Assembly (NCBI RefSeq): GCF_001653235.2
Contig: NC_035791.1
Span: 2,480,001-2,544,000, forward strand
Reading direction: 5' to 3'
DNA: 64,000 nucleotides
From: Pochonia chlamydosporia 170
Lineage: Eukaryota; Ascomycota; Sordariomycetes; Hypocreales; Clavicipitaceae
Below the pieces are notes generated by a model. It had not been told where the DNA came from. It saw nothing but the letters and a program-made list of their open reading frames with translations, and did no database searches. Shown here one piece after another: positions 54,387 to 64,000 of this stretch; position 1 is the first letter of the stretch, and each line of letters opens with the position of its first letter. The translations under genes were made by a program, and so were the position numbers.

Positions 54387-57300
54387 GATAATTAGGTTCT
54401 GTGGGATAGATGGGAAGTGTAAGCTGGCAAGGTGTGTACACGTATCACTACCATGTTACATTTGATTTGCAAAGGGAGGGTTTTGTACTTGTTTCAGAAG
54501 CACTTGTTTGGTAGATCTACGATCGCCTCCACGGAGCTACATCCGCCGAATGCGTAGCCAACGATTCGCGAAGTGGACGTACACGCCTCTCTTGGCCCGG
54601 GAGCGTTTATGAACGCTCGCATTAGTGCGGGCAGCTTTGAGAACGTCGATTACATGAGTAGCTACTCCGTACTCTGTATGTGGATCGAGAATGAATCGAG
54701 CTGCTACACGATGCCTCTCGCGTGAGTCACGTCACCGAGATGTATGGTTTCCAACTGTGAAGTCATCAGGTGCTATCTTACTCTGCACATGAACTTGAAT
54801 CAACTACATGAGTTGTGCTGAAGCAAAGAGCAAGAGGCATGACGGCAGGGGTAGCCAACTGCTTAATGTTCGCTTGAGGTTGAAGGGCCAGGGGCGGAGA
54901 GTGGAGGCGCTTGCGGGTCAAGGTACCAGACAGTAGGAGGAGTCGAGGAAAAGGATGGGGAGTGAGTGGTGTGAGCGGACAGCCACGGAATTGGCTCCAG
55001 CCTGTCAACTGAACTGGAAGCAGAGACGCGTCTGGTCTGGCTTTGTCAATGTGATGTGCATGGCTTGTCCCCTGAAATATCACCCAACTCGTCAGGGTGC
55101 CAGGTTGCGGGTTGGACGCCAGTCTGGGTTCGTTCCGTGCCAACCAAGGCGATTCTGGCGGGGAGATTTGGGGCGAGGGTGATGAGGTGTTGGCGGTAAA
55201 AAGGGATAGGGCGTGCATGCATTGATGGAAAGGTGACGATGTGAGAGTATGAAACGTCAATGGGTGGAATTGGTTGGCGAGTTGATGTGTTTTGTACTTG
55301 ACATACGTAGTCCGCGGTGCAAGTTGGAGATTGAGCACTCCGTATGCGGTGATGGGAGCTGTCATTGGTGTTCGGATTGAGTAAGTTGATGTGTTAAGGG
55401 GGGATGTGATATCCAGGCCGAAGTAAAAAAGCAATCAGAGTATCAGACACTACTTCTCAAAGGGATTCTTGGCACAGCTGGGTTAAAATGCAGATTGATC
55501 GGGTAAACTGGGCGTGGAATTGAGGCCAAGGGTGAGGACTACTCGTTGATTTTGGTCTGGTGATGGAAAGAATTGGCAATGAACAATTCGCCTGGTCGGG
55601 GGCATTTCAATTGCCCATCCCTTACTATTACCATGTTCCTGTCCGCCTCTACGCCGTATAATCCATCTATATCAGGAGAAACACTAGTAAAGGTCAAGGA
55701 TAGGTCTCGGATATAGCGGCCATGTCTTGAATACTGCGTGTCCAAAGCTCCAGAAGCCGCGTCAGAAGAATTGATGCAGCTGGTGTAGAGTTACAGTAGC
55801 TTTGGTGTTCGCCTTCCCCGCAAACGACTACGGAAGCTGGATAACCACAATGGAGATAGCTTCGTATATGCCGGCCGCTATAGGTAGGTAGCAGGATGAA
55901 CAGGATCCAGTAAGCCGGCACAGGCAATTTTAGTAATACTCGACGTTCCACCCGATACTGAAGTACATGCAGCCCTGACTTGAACTTTGTTGGTGGAGCC
56001 TGGGCCTCAATTCCAGCTCGCATTTGGCCAAATACTCGCTCACAATGTATCAATACATTGCTTGGTACCAAAGGAAGAAGGAAGCAGAAATCGTGGCGCA
56101 CGCAGCTATCTGGCGCAAGACATGGGATGCATTAGCCCTGCGTTGACATTTTGTTTCAGACCTGGGCCATCGTGTCCGCTTCGCCTTGTGACTGGTTGCA
56201 GTTGATGGAGCGAGTGGCTCCTCCTTTCATCAAGTGCAGAGTGTATGTATGCGTTGCGAAAACAAAAAGAAAGTTACCCCTATTCGATACAGAGTGGCAC
56301 TGACCTTGAGAGATAGAAAGTGTTTTCGGGGCTGGACAAGACGGGATGGGTTTTCGTGCTGCTTGGATGAAAAGGGTGGACAAGTTTTCGGTGACATCTG
56401 GAAGTATGCAAGCTCTTGGTGTGAGTGCTGTCTGGGAGGTGAGAGTCGCAGAACACAATGGCCCATCACTGACTCGATACGAAGCATTGTCGTGGACGGA
56501 AGCATTCAGGTTTGGGATGGGCAATGGCACGGCGAGCTTGGCGCTTTCAGGCACGATTCGGACTGCATTCATTGAGCATTGAAGCGTCAAGTTGGTTCAA
56601 ATGTTGGAAAAGGGATGGTACGGCAACTCCCTCAGGTTTTTATGCCACACACCCGCACACCCAGTGCCACGGCCCAAGACGGGGCTGCCAATAAATACCG
56701 AGCAGGGCTTGGTATCTTTAGGGGATACCGAGCAATGGACAGATGGCACGTTGGGGGCGATTGACTGCTTCAATGATGTGCAGATGGCAAGTGAACTGGT
56801 ATACTCCGTACATCGTACATAGCTTCGAGTGGGAATACTTGCAACAGACAGTCTAGGGCGCAATTGAATATCAAGAGTCCGCGTATGTCGGGCTGATTGA
56901 TCGAGGCCTTGATCCTTGTGGGCTGTACCACCAGACCAGACTCAAGCAACAGCCGGGCCACGCACAATGTCAAGGCTTCAATTCAATTCATGTCGACAGG
57001 GACATGGAGTCAAGTCTGGTCTCTGGAGCCCAGAGCTGGCCTTGACACCTGCAGCACTGTCCACCAGACGCCTGGCCGGTCCCAGTCACTTCAATGTTTG
57101 AACTTCCTGCCACAGCTAGCGCCTCGTCATCCACTGAAATGCTGGGCAGTGCAGTCGCCTAGCCGTTGTGACACCATCGAGGTACCGGACTCTTGGCTGC
57201 GAACGTTGAAGTACCCTTGCCCACATAGCCCTGTAAAAGTCTCCTAGGTCGAACTGGTCTGGTGCTAGACCATCCAGTCCGTTGCCCTTTACCCGGCCGT

Positions 57301-57530
57301 TCCAGGGCGATTGGAGCACCAGACTCGAGCTCCAGTCATGATCAGGCCCCAGTGCCACGCTCCATGTCCCATCTCCTCCATCCAGACACTCACACTGTCA
57401 GCTCTGTCCTGTGCCACCGTACCACTCTGCAAGTGCTCATGTTGGCCTGGCCTGGCCTTGTCTTGGCCCGTGTCCTTCTCCTTCACGTCTGAAGGCCCAC
57501 GAATTCTACCCCCGTCATTATCACCATCAG

Positions 57531-57592
57531 CCTCTTTTTCCCTCTCTTCCTCATCCTCGATCCCCTCCTCCCCTCTTCCCCTCCGTCTCCCC
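57531..57592 (+). promoter_or_regulatory. Pyrimidine-rich leader tract of the PUF-protein gene
   Basis: Long CT-rich run with almost no purines on the + strand, typical of strong fungal core promoters and 5' leaders. Its distance of about 700 bp from the ATG implies a long 5' UTR or an additional leader intron. Confidence 0.45.
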
Positions 57593-58299
57593 CAAATGAG
57601 GCCTGTATATTGATCTTCTTTAACTTTATTTCTGCCTCGCTTTCTTCATCAAGTGGCACCTCCCCCCTTCGCGGAACCCCGGTGCTCTCGACAGACAGAC
57701 GGACAGCCAGACAAGTCCCCCGGCCACAGCTACAGCTAGCTTTGTGGACAATAGCATCTTTGACTTCATTGACAAAGTTGCCGCAGCTATTGTCACTGCT
57801 ACTACAGCTGCATCTCCTCACTCGGCATCACTACTCGTCGTAAACGCATCTTCACTGCCTCAGTCTCGGAATTTTCCCACTGCGTAACGCACGATCGGTC
57901 GTCTCTGTCCCTTTTCCTGCCAAAAGTTCCGCGACTCTTTTTTTTGTGGTGTGCGGTTGTCACAGTACCCTCTTGTAATACCTGGCTACTGGACCAACTG
58001 GTGTCAAGTCTTCTATTTTCTTGTGCGCCTTTCCACTCCCTTGAAAAGGTCCTTTGCCTGCTTCGTCAGCTGTCGACACTTTTTGGTGCATTTCTCTGGT
58101 CATCGGTCCCCTCGATTTCGAAACGAACACGACGCTCTTCGCATACCATACCCACCCGGCCCGTTATTGTCACCGTCACCGTCATCGCATTGCATAGTTT
58201 GTGCAGCGTCTGACGCATCTAAGAATCTTAATTATATCTATCTAACCTAAAGGCTGTTCATTGTACCTCATGGTCATGAGGTCAGCTAGGTAATTGATA

Positions 58300-61200
58300 A
58301 TGTCAATGTCCAGATCAGATCATATGGCACCAGGCTTTTCGTCCCACCACTCCACTTCTCAGGCTGCTCGATCCCATTCTCCTGGCAGCAGCAACTCCCC
58401 AGTCGATCCATCTGCCTCAACCGGAAGATCTCCTTTTGGACTTCCTGGCGGCATAATGGCAGGCAACGCGCGGTCCGGGGCCGGTTCTCCGTCGCACGAC
58501 ATGGCTGGATCTAGCCGGCTCTTCTCCAAAAGGTTTGTGGTGACCGTCCGCATTGGCATGGCATGGCCAAACTTTGCTACGCACACATGCATTAAACTCT
58601 CGACGACCGCTAGCCTACCTACTACTCCCCTCCCCTCCTCCCACTCTTCCTTCTCTCGCTGATGTATGTATGCCAACTAATGTCTTCTGAACATAGAGCA
58701 CGCGAAATTCAAGCGCAAGAAGGGATCCCCGGCCTGCCGCTCAATCCATGGGGTGGTCCTCCTACCAGCGGAAATTCAACTCCTCTTCGCGAGAACATCC
58801 CCGAATCTCCGACAGATGGCTTTCCTGACTTTGGCCACCTGCCGACCCCCGAGAGTCTGCCTCACACGGGCAGAGCTCGGGCTGGCACCGTTCCCTCCCG
58901 ACTGCCTGGGGGTCCGGTAAATGGCCTATTGAACATTCCTGGACTGGCTGCCAAGTCTGCTCGTGTCACGCCTTCACAGAGTCCATTTGGCAAGTCACCG
59001 TCTCCAAATCTCGACCACCCAGATAACACGACTGGTGGCTCGGCTCTTCTCTCTAGACTTCGAGCAGGGTCTATGCCACAGCGTAGCCCTTTCAGCACAC
59101 TCCCTGGTACGAGCTCACCCTTTGGCCCGTCCATCTTTAGCAGCTGGAATCCTGCTGGCGTCGGTCGCGAGCGAGGCTCAACTCTGGCAAGCATCGCCAG
59201 TGTCGGTTCCAACGGGCCCAGCTCCCCATCGCAATCTCAATTCTCCAAAGAGGGAGGCGGTGACTCCGATGTGCACATGCGCACTCTAGACTATCTCGGC
59301 CTCGCTGAAACCCCTCAACCTCCACGAGCACAGCTAGCGACGCCCTACATGGCCAATTTGGATTTTACGAGACAGTCGAACCGCTTCCGGTCATACTCGG
59401 TCAACAATAAGGACAAATACGCCGACGACGAAGATGACTACGACGTTGATGGTATGCCCATGGAGAGCCAATATGTGGCTCTTCAGGATCAATTAGCCGC
59501 CACCAATGCGGCAATTCACAACCACAACTTGGCTGTTCAGGCGTTCGTCAACCAGGCCACAGCCACTCGTCCCCGTGCTCGAACTGCTGGCGTTTTGGAG
59601 GCCCCAGGAAACCGTCTGTCTCGAACGCACATCCCCAGCAATGTCGGAATCCCAACTTCAGTCCCACCAGCCGAAATTCGCCTGCAAGATGGAAAAGATT
59701 ATGACGACCTTCCTCAGGCAATTGCCGGCATGAGTCTCGGCAGGTCCAACAGCCGCAACGCCGGACTTCTAAATGCCGAAGAGCAAGGGTTGGAAGGTCC
59801 TACAAGTGCCCTTTGGCTCGGTGGCATTCCAACATCGACCACCACTTCGACGCTCATCGAGATGTTCAAATGTCACGGCCCCATCTTGTCGGCTCGTGTC
59901 CTCACACATAAGAACTGTGGATTTGTAAACTTCGAGAGGATCGAAAGCTCGGTGGCCGCGAAGGCTTCCATGAATGGCAAGGAAATTTTTCCGGGTGCCG
60001 GCCCAATTCGAATCAATTTTGCCAAGCCCCCTTCAGCATCCAATACGCCAGGCCATGACGGCGTATTCCCTTCTCCCAGCCCTGACCCTTTCAGCCAGGG
60101 TCAGGACCAAACCGGCGGATCTGGAGTTGCAGGCGCTGGGGATGGTACACTGACTGCCAACGGACGAAGCTCCACCCCAACAGTGCCACCGATGGCTGAT
60201 TTGGTGGAGGATATGATGGACATTGTCACGCAGTTTGGAGCTACAGATGAGGACAAGGCGGCCATTTCGCAGTATCTTCAGTCAGCGGTACAATATGGAG
60301 GCTACGTGGACGAGATCCCTCCTATTCGCGAAACCACCCACACAAGGGTCCACGACGCTCCAAAGCTCAGGGACATCCGAAAGCGCATTGACAATCAGCT
60401 CCTGTCGAAGCCTGAGATTGAGAACATTGCCATCGACATGCTCCCCGAGATTGCGGAGCTCTCCTCTGACTATCTCGGCAACACTGTCGTTCAGAAACTG
60501 TTTGAGCACTGCTCCGATCAGGTTCGCGACGCCATGCTGGCAGAAATTGCTCCCCATTTGGCCGAAATTGGGGTCCACAAGAACGGTACTTGGGCAGCAC
60601 AAAAGATCATTGGTGTCTGCAAGACTCATGAGCAGAAGTTGACAATTGTTGAGCACATCAGGCCATACACTGTCCCTCTGTTCCTCGACCAGTACGGCAA
60701 TTATGTGCTTCAGGGGTGTCTGAATTGGGGCCCTCCGTACAACGACTTCTTTTTCGAAGGTGTAGTCAGCCGTATGTGGGAAATCGCCCAGGGTCGCTGC
60801 AGCGCCAGAGCTGTCAGAGGCTGCCTGGAATCCAAACTTGGCACTAGAGCTCAAGACATGGTCGTCTCTGCTGCCACTGCTATTCACAGCGCCCAGCTGG
60901 CAACCAACCCCAACAGTGCCCTCCTGCTGACTTTCTTCCTGGACTCGTGTGCATTCCCAAACAAGCGTACAGTCCTGGCTCCGCGCCTTGTTCCTCACCT
61001 AGTTTACCTCTGCACTCACAAGGTGGCTTATGTCACTGTCTTGAAGATCATCAACCAGAAAGCCGAACCAGAAGCCCGAGACATCATACTCAAGGCACTC
61101 TTCTTCTCGCCGAACGACCAGATTTTGGAGACCATTCTTCTCGACCCCAACTGCGGTGCCACACTGATCTTCAAGGTCCTGACAACGCCTTTCTTCGATG

Positions 61201-61952
61201 AGACTATTCGAACTCAGGTTATTGAGAACATCAAGTCTGTCCTCGTCAAGATCAAGGCCCAGCCTAACCAGGGATACAAGCGATTGATGGACGAGGTCGG
61301 TTTATCTACCAGAACTGCTCCCACTCGCGAGAATAGTGGCACGTCTGAGGGCCGACAAAGACCAACATCCCGACAAGCGAACAATAGAGCCATGAACGGT
61401 CAGCATGGCCAGAGTGCTCCACCCAGCAACCCAGCATTTTACAACCCTATGAACGCGCAACCAAATGCTGCCAGCTTAGAACCAGGATATGGCAACCAAC
61501 GAAACGACAACCCTGATCCCAACATTACCGCCTTCCAGCAGTACGGGCAGGGCATGGTGTACGGCACCCCAGCCGGCCCTATGCCACCGGCCGTGAGCTT
61601 GCCTCAGCTCCAGTACCCCCAGACTATCATGAACAGGCCAGCGCCACAAATGGGATACAACTACCCTGCCATGCAGACACCTTACGCAGCATATGGCGCG
61701 CCTCCAGCTCCGGGCATGGATCAATATCGTCAGCCGGGCATCGCCAACGGAAGTCCAATTCAGCCTCCGGCCTCCCAGATGCCGCCTCAAATGCCAACTG
61801 GCCAGTCACCTTATGCCCCTCCCGGCTTTGGAGTTGGGGTGGGTGGATATGGCTATGGAAACATGGGCGGCATGCAAAGCATGGGTTACATGCAGCAGCA
61901 GGAGCAGAGTAACAACAGACGAGGTGGTGGTCGCGTGCGTACTCACTTTTAA
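58300..61952 (+). CDS. JSN1: JSN1/PUF2-type RNA-binding protein (RRM plus Pumilio repeats)
   Basis: Exons 58300-58532 and 58697-61952 give 1162 residues. The first ~440 residues are Ser/Pro/Gly-rich, with many SP sites. An RRM lies at about 448-522 (ALWLGGIPTST, CGFVNFERIESS, PIRINFAKP). Pumilio homology repeats follow at about 620-930, with repeat helices such as DYLGNTVVQKLFEHC, NGTWAAQKIIGVC, DQYGNYVLQGCL and GRCSARAVRGCLESK. The combination of RRM and PUF defines the yeast Jsn1/Puf2 group, which binds mRNAs for membrane and mitochondrial-surface proteins. The tail is Pro/Gln/Tyr-rich and ends in NNRRGGGRVRTHF, an RGG-like patch. The intron is phase 2 (GTTTGT donor, CTAATG branch, ATAG acceptor) and its splicing yields SKR/AREIQAQ. 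Long leader and disordered flanks suggest granule association and tight post-transcriptional control; both are inference. Confidence 0.93.
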
Positions 61953-63373
61953 CCCAACGTGATGAGGTTTTTCAAGTGACTAACAGATGTATACAGAGAT
62001 GAAAAGAAAAAGTATTGGAGTTGGCTGAACCCAACAGCTTCGGCCGAACACAGGCCTCCCTTCTCTTTTGTCCTTCTTCTGTGCATCAAAAGCACCCCTG
62101 GCTTACCAATAGTTGATTGGTGGAGTTTGGGATTATGAATTCGGTAGACTATGCCCTACGAACTTGGGGCCTGCGTCAAGATGCTGCTATTAGATGAGCC
62201 TGCTCTGGGCGGATATTGAAAATGGCTTTTGCATTTTATACTTTTTATTGTTAGCTCATCAGCCCCCTTTTTTTCGGTTTACACAGGCCTTGGCTTGTTC
62301 TCAATACAGGGGCAAATGGAATGTGTCGGGCAGGTCTCTCACATTTTGTATTGCGCCAATGGCACTGATGAGAACGCTGGTGTCATATCTATGTTTTCTG
62401 CAAAAAAACCACAACCATGATGAAACGTCACGCCCCTGAATTTAAAATCAAAAATCACACGTCAATTCAAATGCTTCTATTTCCTTGTCAGTCGAGCCTT
62501 CTGGACTAAACTGTTGATGTCTTGTTTCTCGATACTTTTACGTTTCTCAGATTCCATGTTTGTTAGGTGGCCACACGGCCGTACGGAGGTGTACTACGCC
62601 TGTCATTGAAGCAGATGAGATGACGGCTTTCTGACATGACGAAAGACCCTTGGTTTGACAAGAGGACTAACTGATGAGACATGTTTGTAGTGTTGGAAGG
62701 GGTGATTATCAATGTAGCCTTCTGTGCAGTCGGGTGCATGAGTGCCGTCCTCCAGTGAGGAAAGGACGGCAAGATCGACAACCTTGTACATTAGGTGTCA
62801 CAGAGGGTAGCAGTGTGCTGGCATAAGTAGTTTTTCCATAAACCTTGCTACTGACAACGCTTTCGCCTGAAAAGTCAAATACATGAATACATGAAGGCAC
62901 AGTGAACTGACACAGCTATGAATATGAAAATAAAATAAAGGCTTCATTATGGGGCTACCATGCACCATGAGTTTTGCCGCCTGTTCCTCCCGCTAAACTG
63001 ACTCATAACTAAACAGAACCCAAAGAACATGATACAGTTGCCGACCGAGGTTTTCTTCCGTCCTGACGCCCCCCCTTCCCGCGTACTGGCTCCTCATTCT
63101 GAGATGCTGTCTGAAAAAGAAATAATCTAATACATGAAAGTTGTGAAGGGTGATTGATATGCTGGCATGACAAAAGGGATCATGGATGTTGTGAGGGGTA
63201 GGAACAAAGAGTAAGGGGTATATTAGGATGTATTCCTGAGATTTTTGCTTTCTGAATCTCTACAAAAAGCGTATTAGAACTTATAAAGGTAGAGTGTAAA
63301 AGGGGATGGTGTGAACATTGCGTTGACGCAAGGCGAGAAGGGGGTGGTTGTGAGGTATGTTTGTTCTGAAATT
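61953..63373. other. Intergenic region, PUF gene to right-edge gene
   Basis: About 1.4 kb between convergent genes. It should hold two 3' UTRs. Stretches near 62220-62460 and 63100-63300 are AT-rich. No gene is recognised. Confidence 0.5.
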
Positions 63374-64000
63374 CTAGTCGAGATCCATGGTTCCTTCGCC
63401 GTGATCGACTGTAGAGGGAGGTGTTGGTTCAGTTACCGGGACAGAAGGGTCCAGTTTCTCTGCGCGAGGATCATTGAGACCTGTTGTGGATTCCGTTACA
63501 GGGGAGCTGGCCTCTGCTTTGATGGGTTGAGGTGCAGGCGTAGAACTATCTTCGGCCAATACTTGTCTGATGCGAGTGCTCATGGCGTCCATTTGGGCGA
63601 CCATGGCACGGAGGCCAAGACGATCGGTGGCGGTGAGCTCGCCAGAGGCAATATTATCGGCATTGCCTTTGGCCATGAGTGATAGCATATTGTCGTCAGC
63701 AGTCGACTGCATGGTTGTGACGTGGTCAGTACAAAAAACGTGCCGAGATTAAAATTTGCTCCTGTTGAGCGCTTACCAGAAGGGCAGAGGTGAGTTGGTC
63801 TACACCATCTGATCGATGCTGTTGCAGCCCTATCAAATTGAGAGACACCTGCATCTCTCCCACCTTGCGATCCAAAGCAGAGCCAAGCAGTGGGCTCGTG
63901 GAATCGCGTTGGCATGGCGGAGTTGGGTATGGAATCAGCTTCGACTCATTTTGCCGAGGACCATATCCAGCGCCCTTGTTCCGCAACCTATCGCGACGAG
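63374..64000 (-). CDS. Partial gene, C-terminus of an unrecognised protein
   Basis: Minus-strand gene running off the right edge. Visible exons are 64000-63777 (frame continues beyond the window) and 63706-63374, separated by a 70-nt intron (GTAAGC donor, TACTGAC branch, CAG acceptor). The visible part encodes a basic start (RRDRLRNKGAGYGPRQ), a possible amphipathic helix (RKVGEMQVSLNLIGLQQ, then VDQLTSALL continuing across the intron), a helical segment (TDRLGLRAMVAQMDAMSTRIRQVL) and a Pro/Ser/Thr/Glu-rich tail ending MDLD. The heptad-like spacing hints at a coiled coil. I do not recognise the family and the N-terminal domains are outside the window. Confidence 0.7.

Larger units (their letters stand above)
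53760..58299. other. Long intergenic region (4.5 kb) upstream of the PUF-protein gene
   Basis: No gene is recognised. It contains one MITE-like copy (54284-54386), TACTCCGTA motifs at 54663 and 56802, and a very pyrimidine-rich probable 5' leader (57531-57592 and around 58000-58180). Several upstream ATGs occur in that leader. The minus-strand frame at 54778-55434 is rejected. Confidence 0.55.

Noticed and set aside
54778..55434. 218-residue minus-strand open frame
   Set aside because: Thr/Ser/Pro-rich with no recognisable motif; lies in repeat-bearing intergenic DNA.
1..64000. CRISPR array, operon, rRNA or intact transposase gene
   Set aside because: No direct-repeat/spacer array, no polycistronic layout, no rRNA-like block and no DDE or reverse-transcriptase motifs were seen.

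Overview
This window looks like nuclear DNA of a filamentous ascomycete. Sordariomycetes, probably Hypocreales, fits best, but that placement is inference. The evidence is monocistronic genes on both strands, short GT-AG introns with CTAAC- or CTGAC-like branch sites, no ribosome-binding-site or operon structure, and a typical fungal core gene set. I found no rRNA, tRNA, CRISPR array or intact transposon gene.

Layout. The first 3.9 kb is non-coding, with one MITE-like repeat and several microsatellites. It leads into an intronless F-box/LRR gene (3863-5932) ending in a CaaX box. A four-exon histidine-phosphatase-domain gene follows (7657-9219), then 5.7 kb of apparently gene-free DNA before a three-exon gene with a Myb/SANT-like region (14905-16015). 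IWR1 (17370-18755, minus) faces a CBM48/AMPK1-CBM gene (20100-21368). Next come a secreted spherulin-4/GH135-like gene (22594-23412) and a convergent phytanoyl-CoA-dioxygenase-family gene (23550-24431, minus). From 25.4 to 41.7 kb the window is dense in housekeeping genes: MRH4-type mitochondrial helicase, a disordered nuclear-looking protein, TIP41, Aurora kinase, ATP23, glutamate 5-kinase, NIP7 and an amino-acid permease. Glycyl-tRNA synthetase (42497-44716) converges on an AYG1-like alpha/beta hydrolase (44956-46158, minus). Two large genes, a CLA4-type PAK kinase (50720-53759) and a JSN1/PUF-type RNA-binding protein (58300-61952), each sit behind about 4.5 kb of non-coding DNA. A partial minus-strand gene runs off the right edge.

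The genes do not form one pathway. Recurrent themes are growth signalling (Aurora, CLA4, TIP41, F-box), mitochondrial biogenesis (MRH4, ATP23, mitochondrial GlyRS) and gene expression (IWR1, NIP7, PUF protein). Accessory character is strongest at 22.5-24.5 kb and 45-46.2 kb.

The structures I could not explain by the genes are: a family of three short, TA-flanked Tc1/mariner-like MITEs with transition-biased divergence; a 9-mer (TACGGAGTA or its complement) found 11 times and never in a coding exon; an abrupt C-rich to G-rich switch along the coding strand inside several genes; and a predicted farnesylation box on the F-box protein. Splice sites were read by eye from consensus, frame and family continuity; no transcript data were available.
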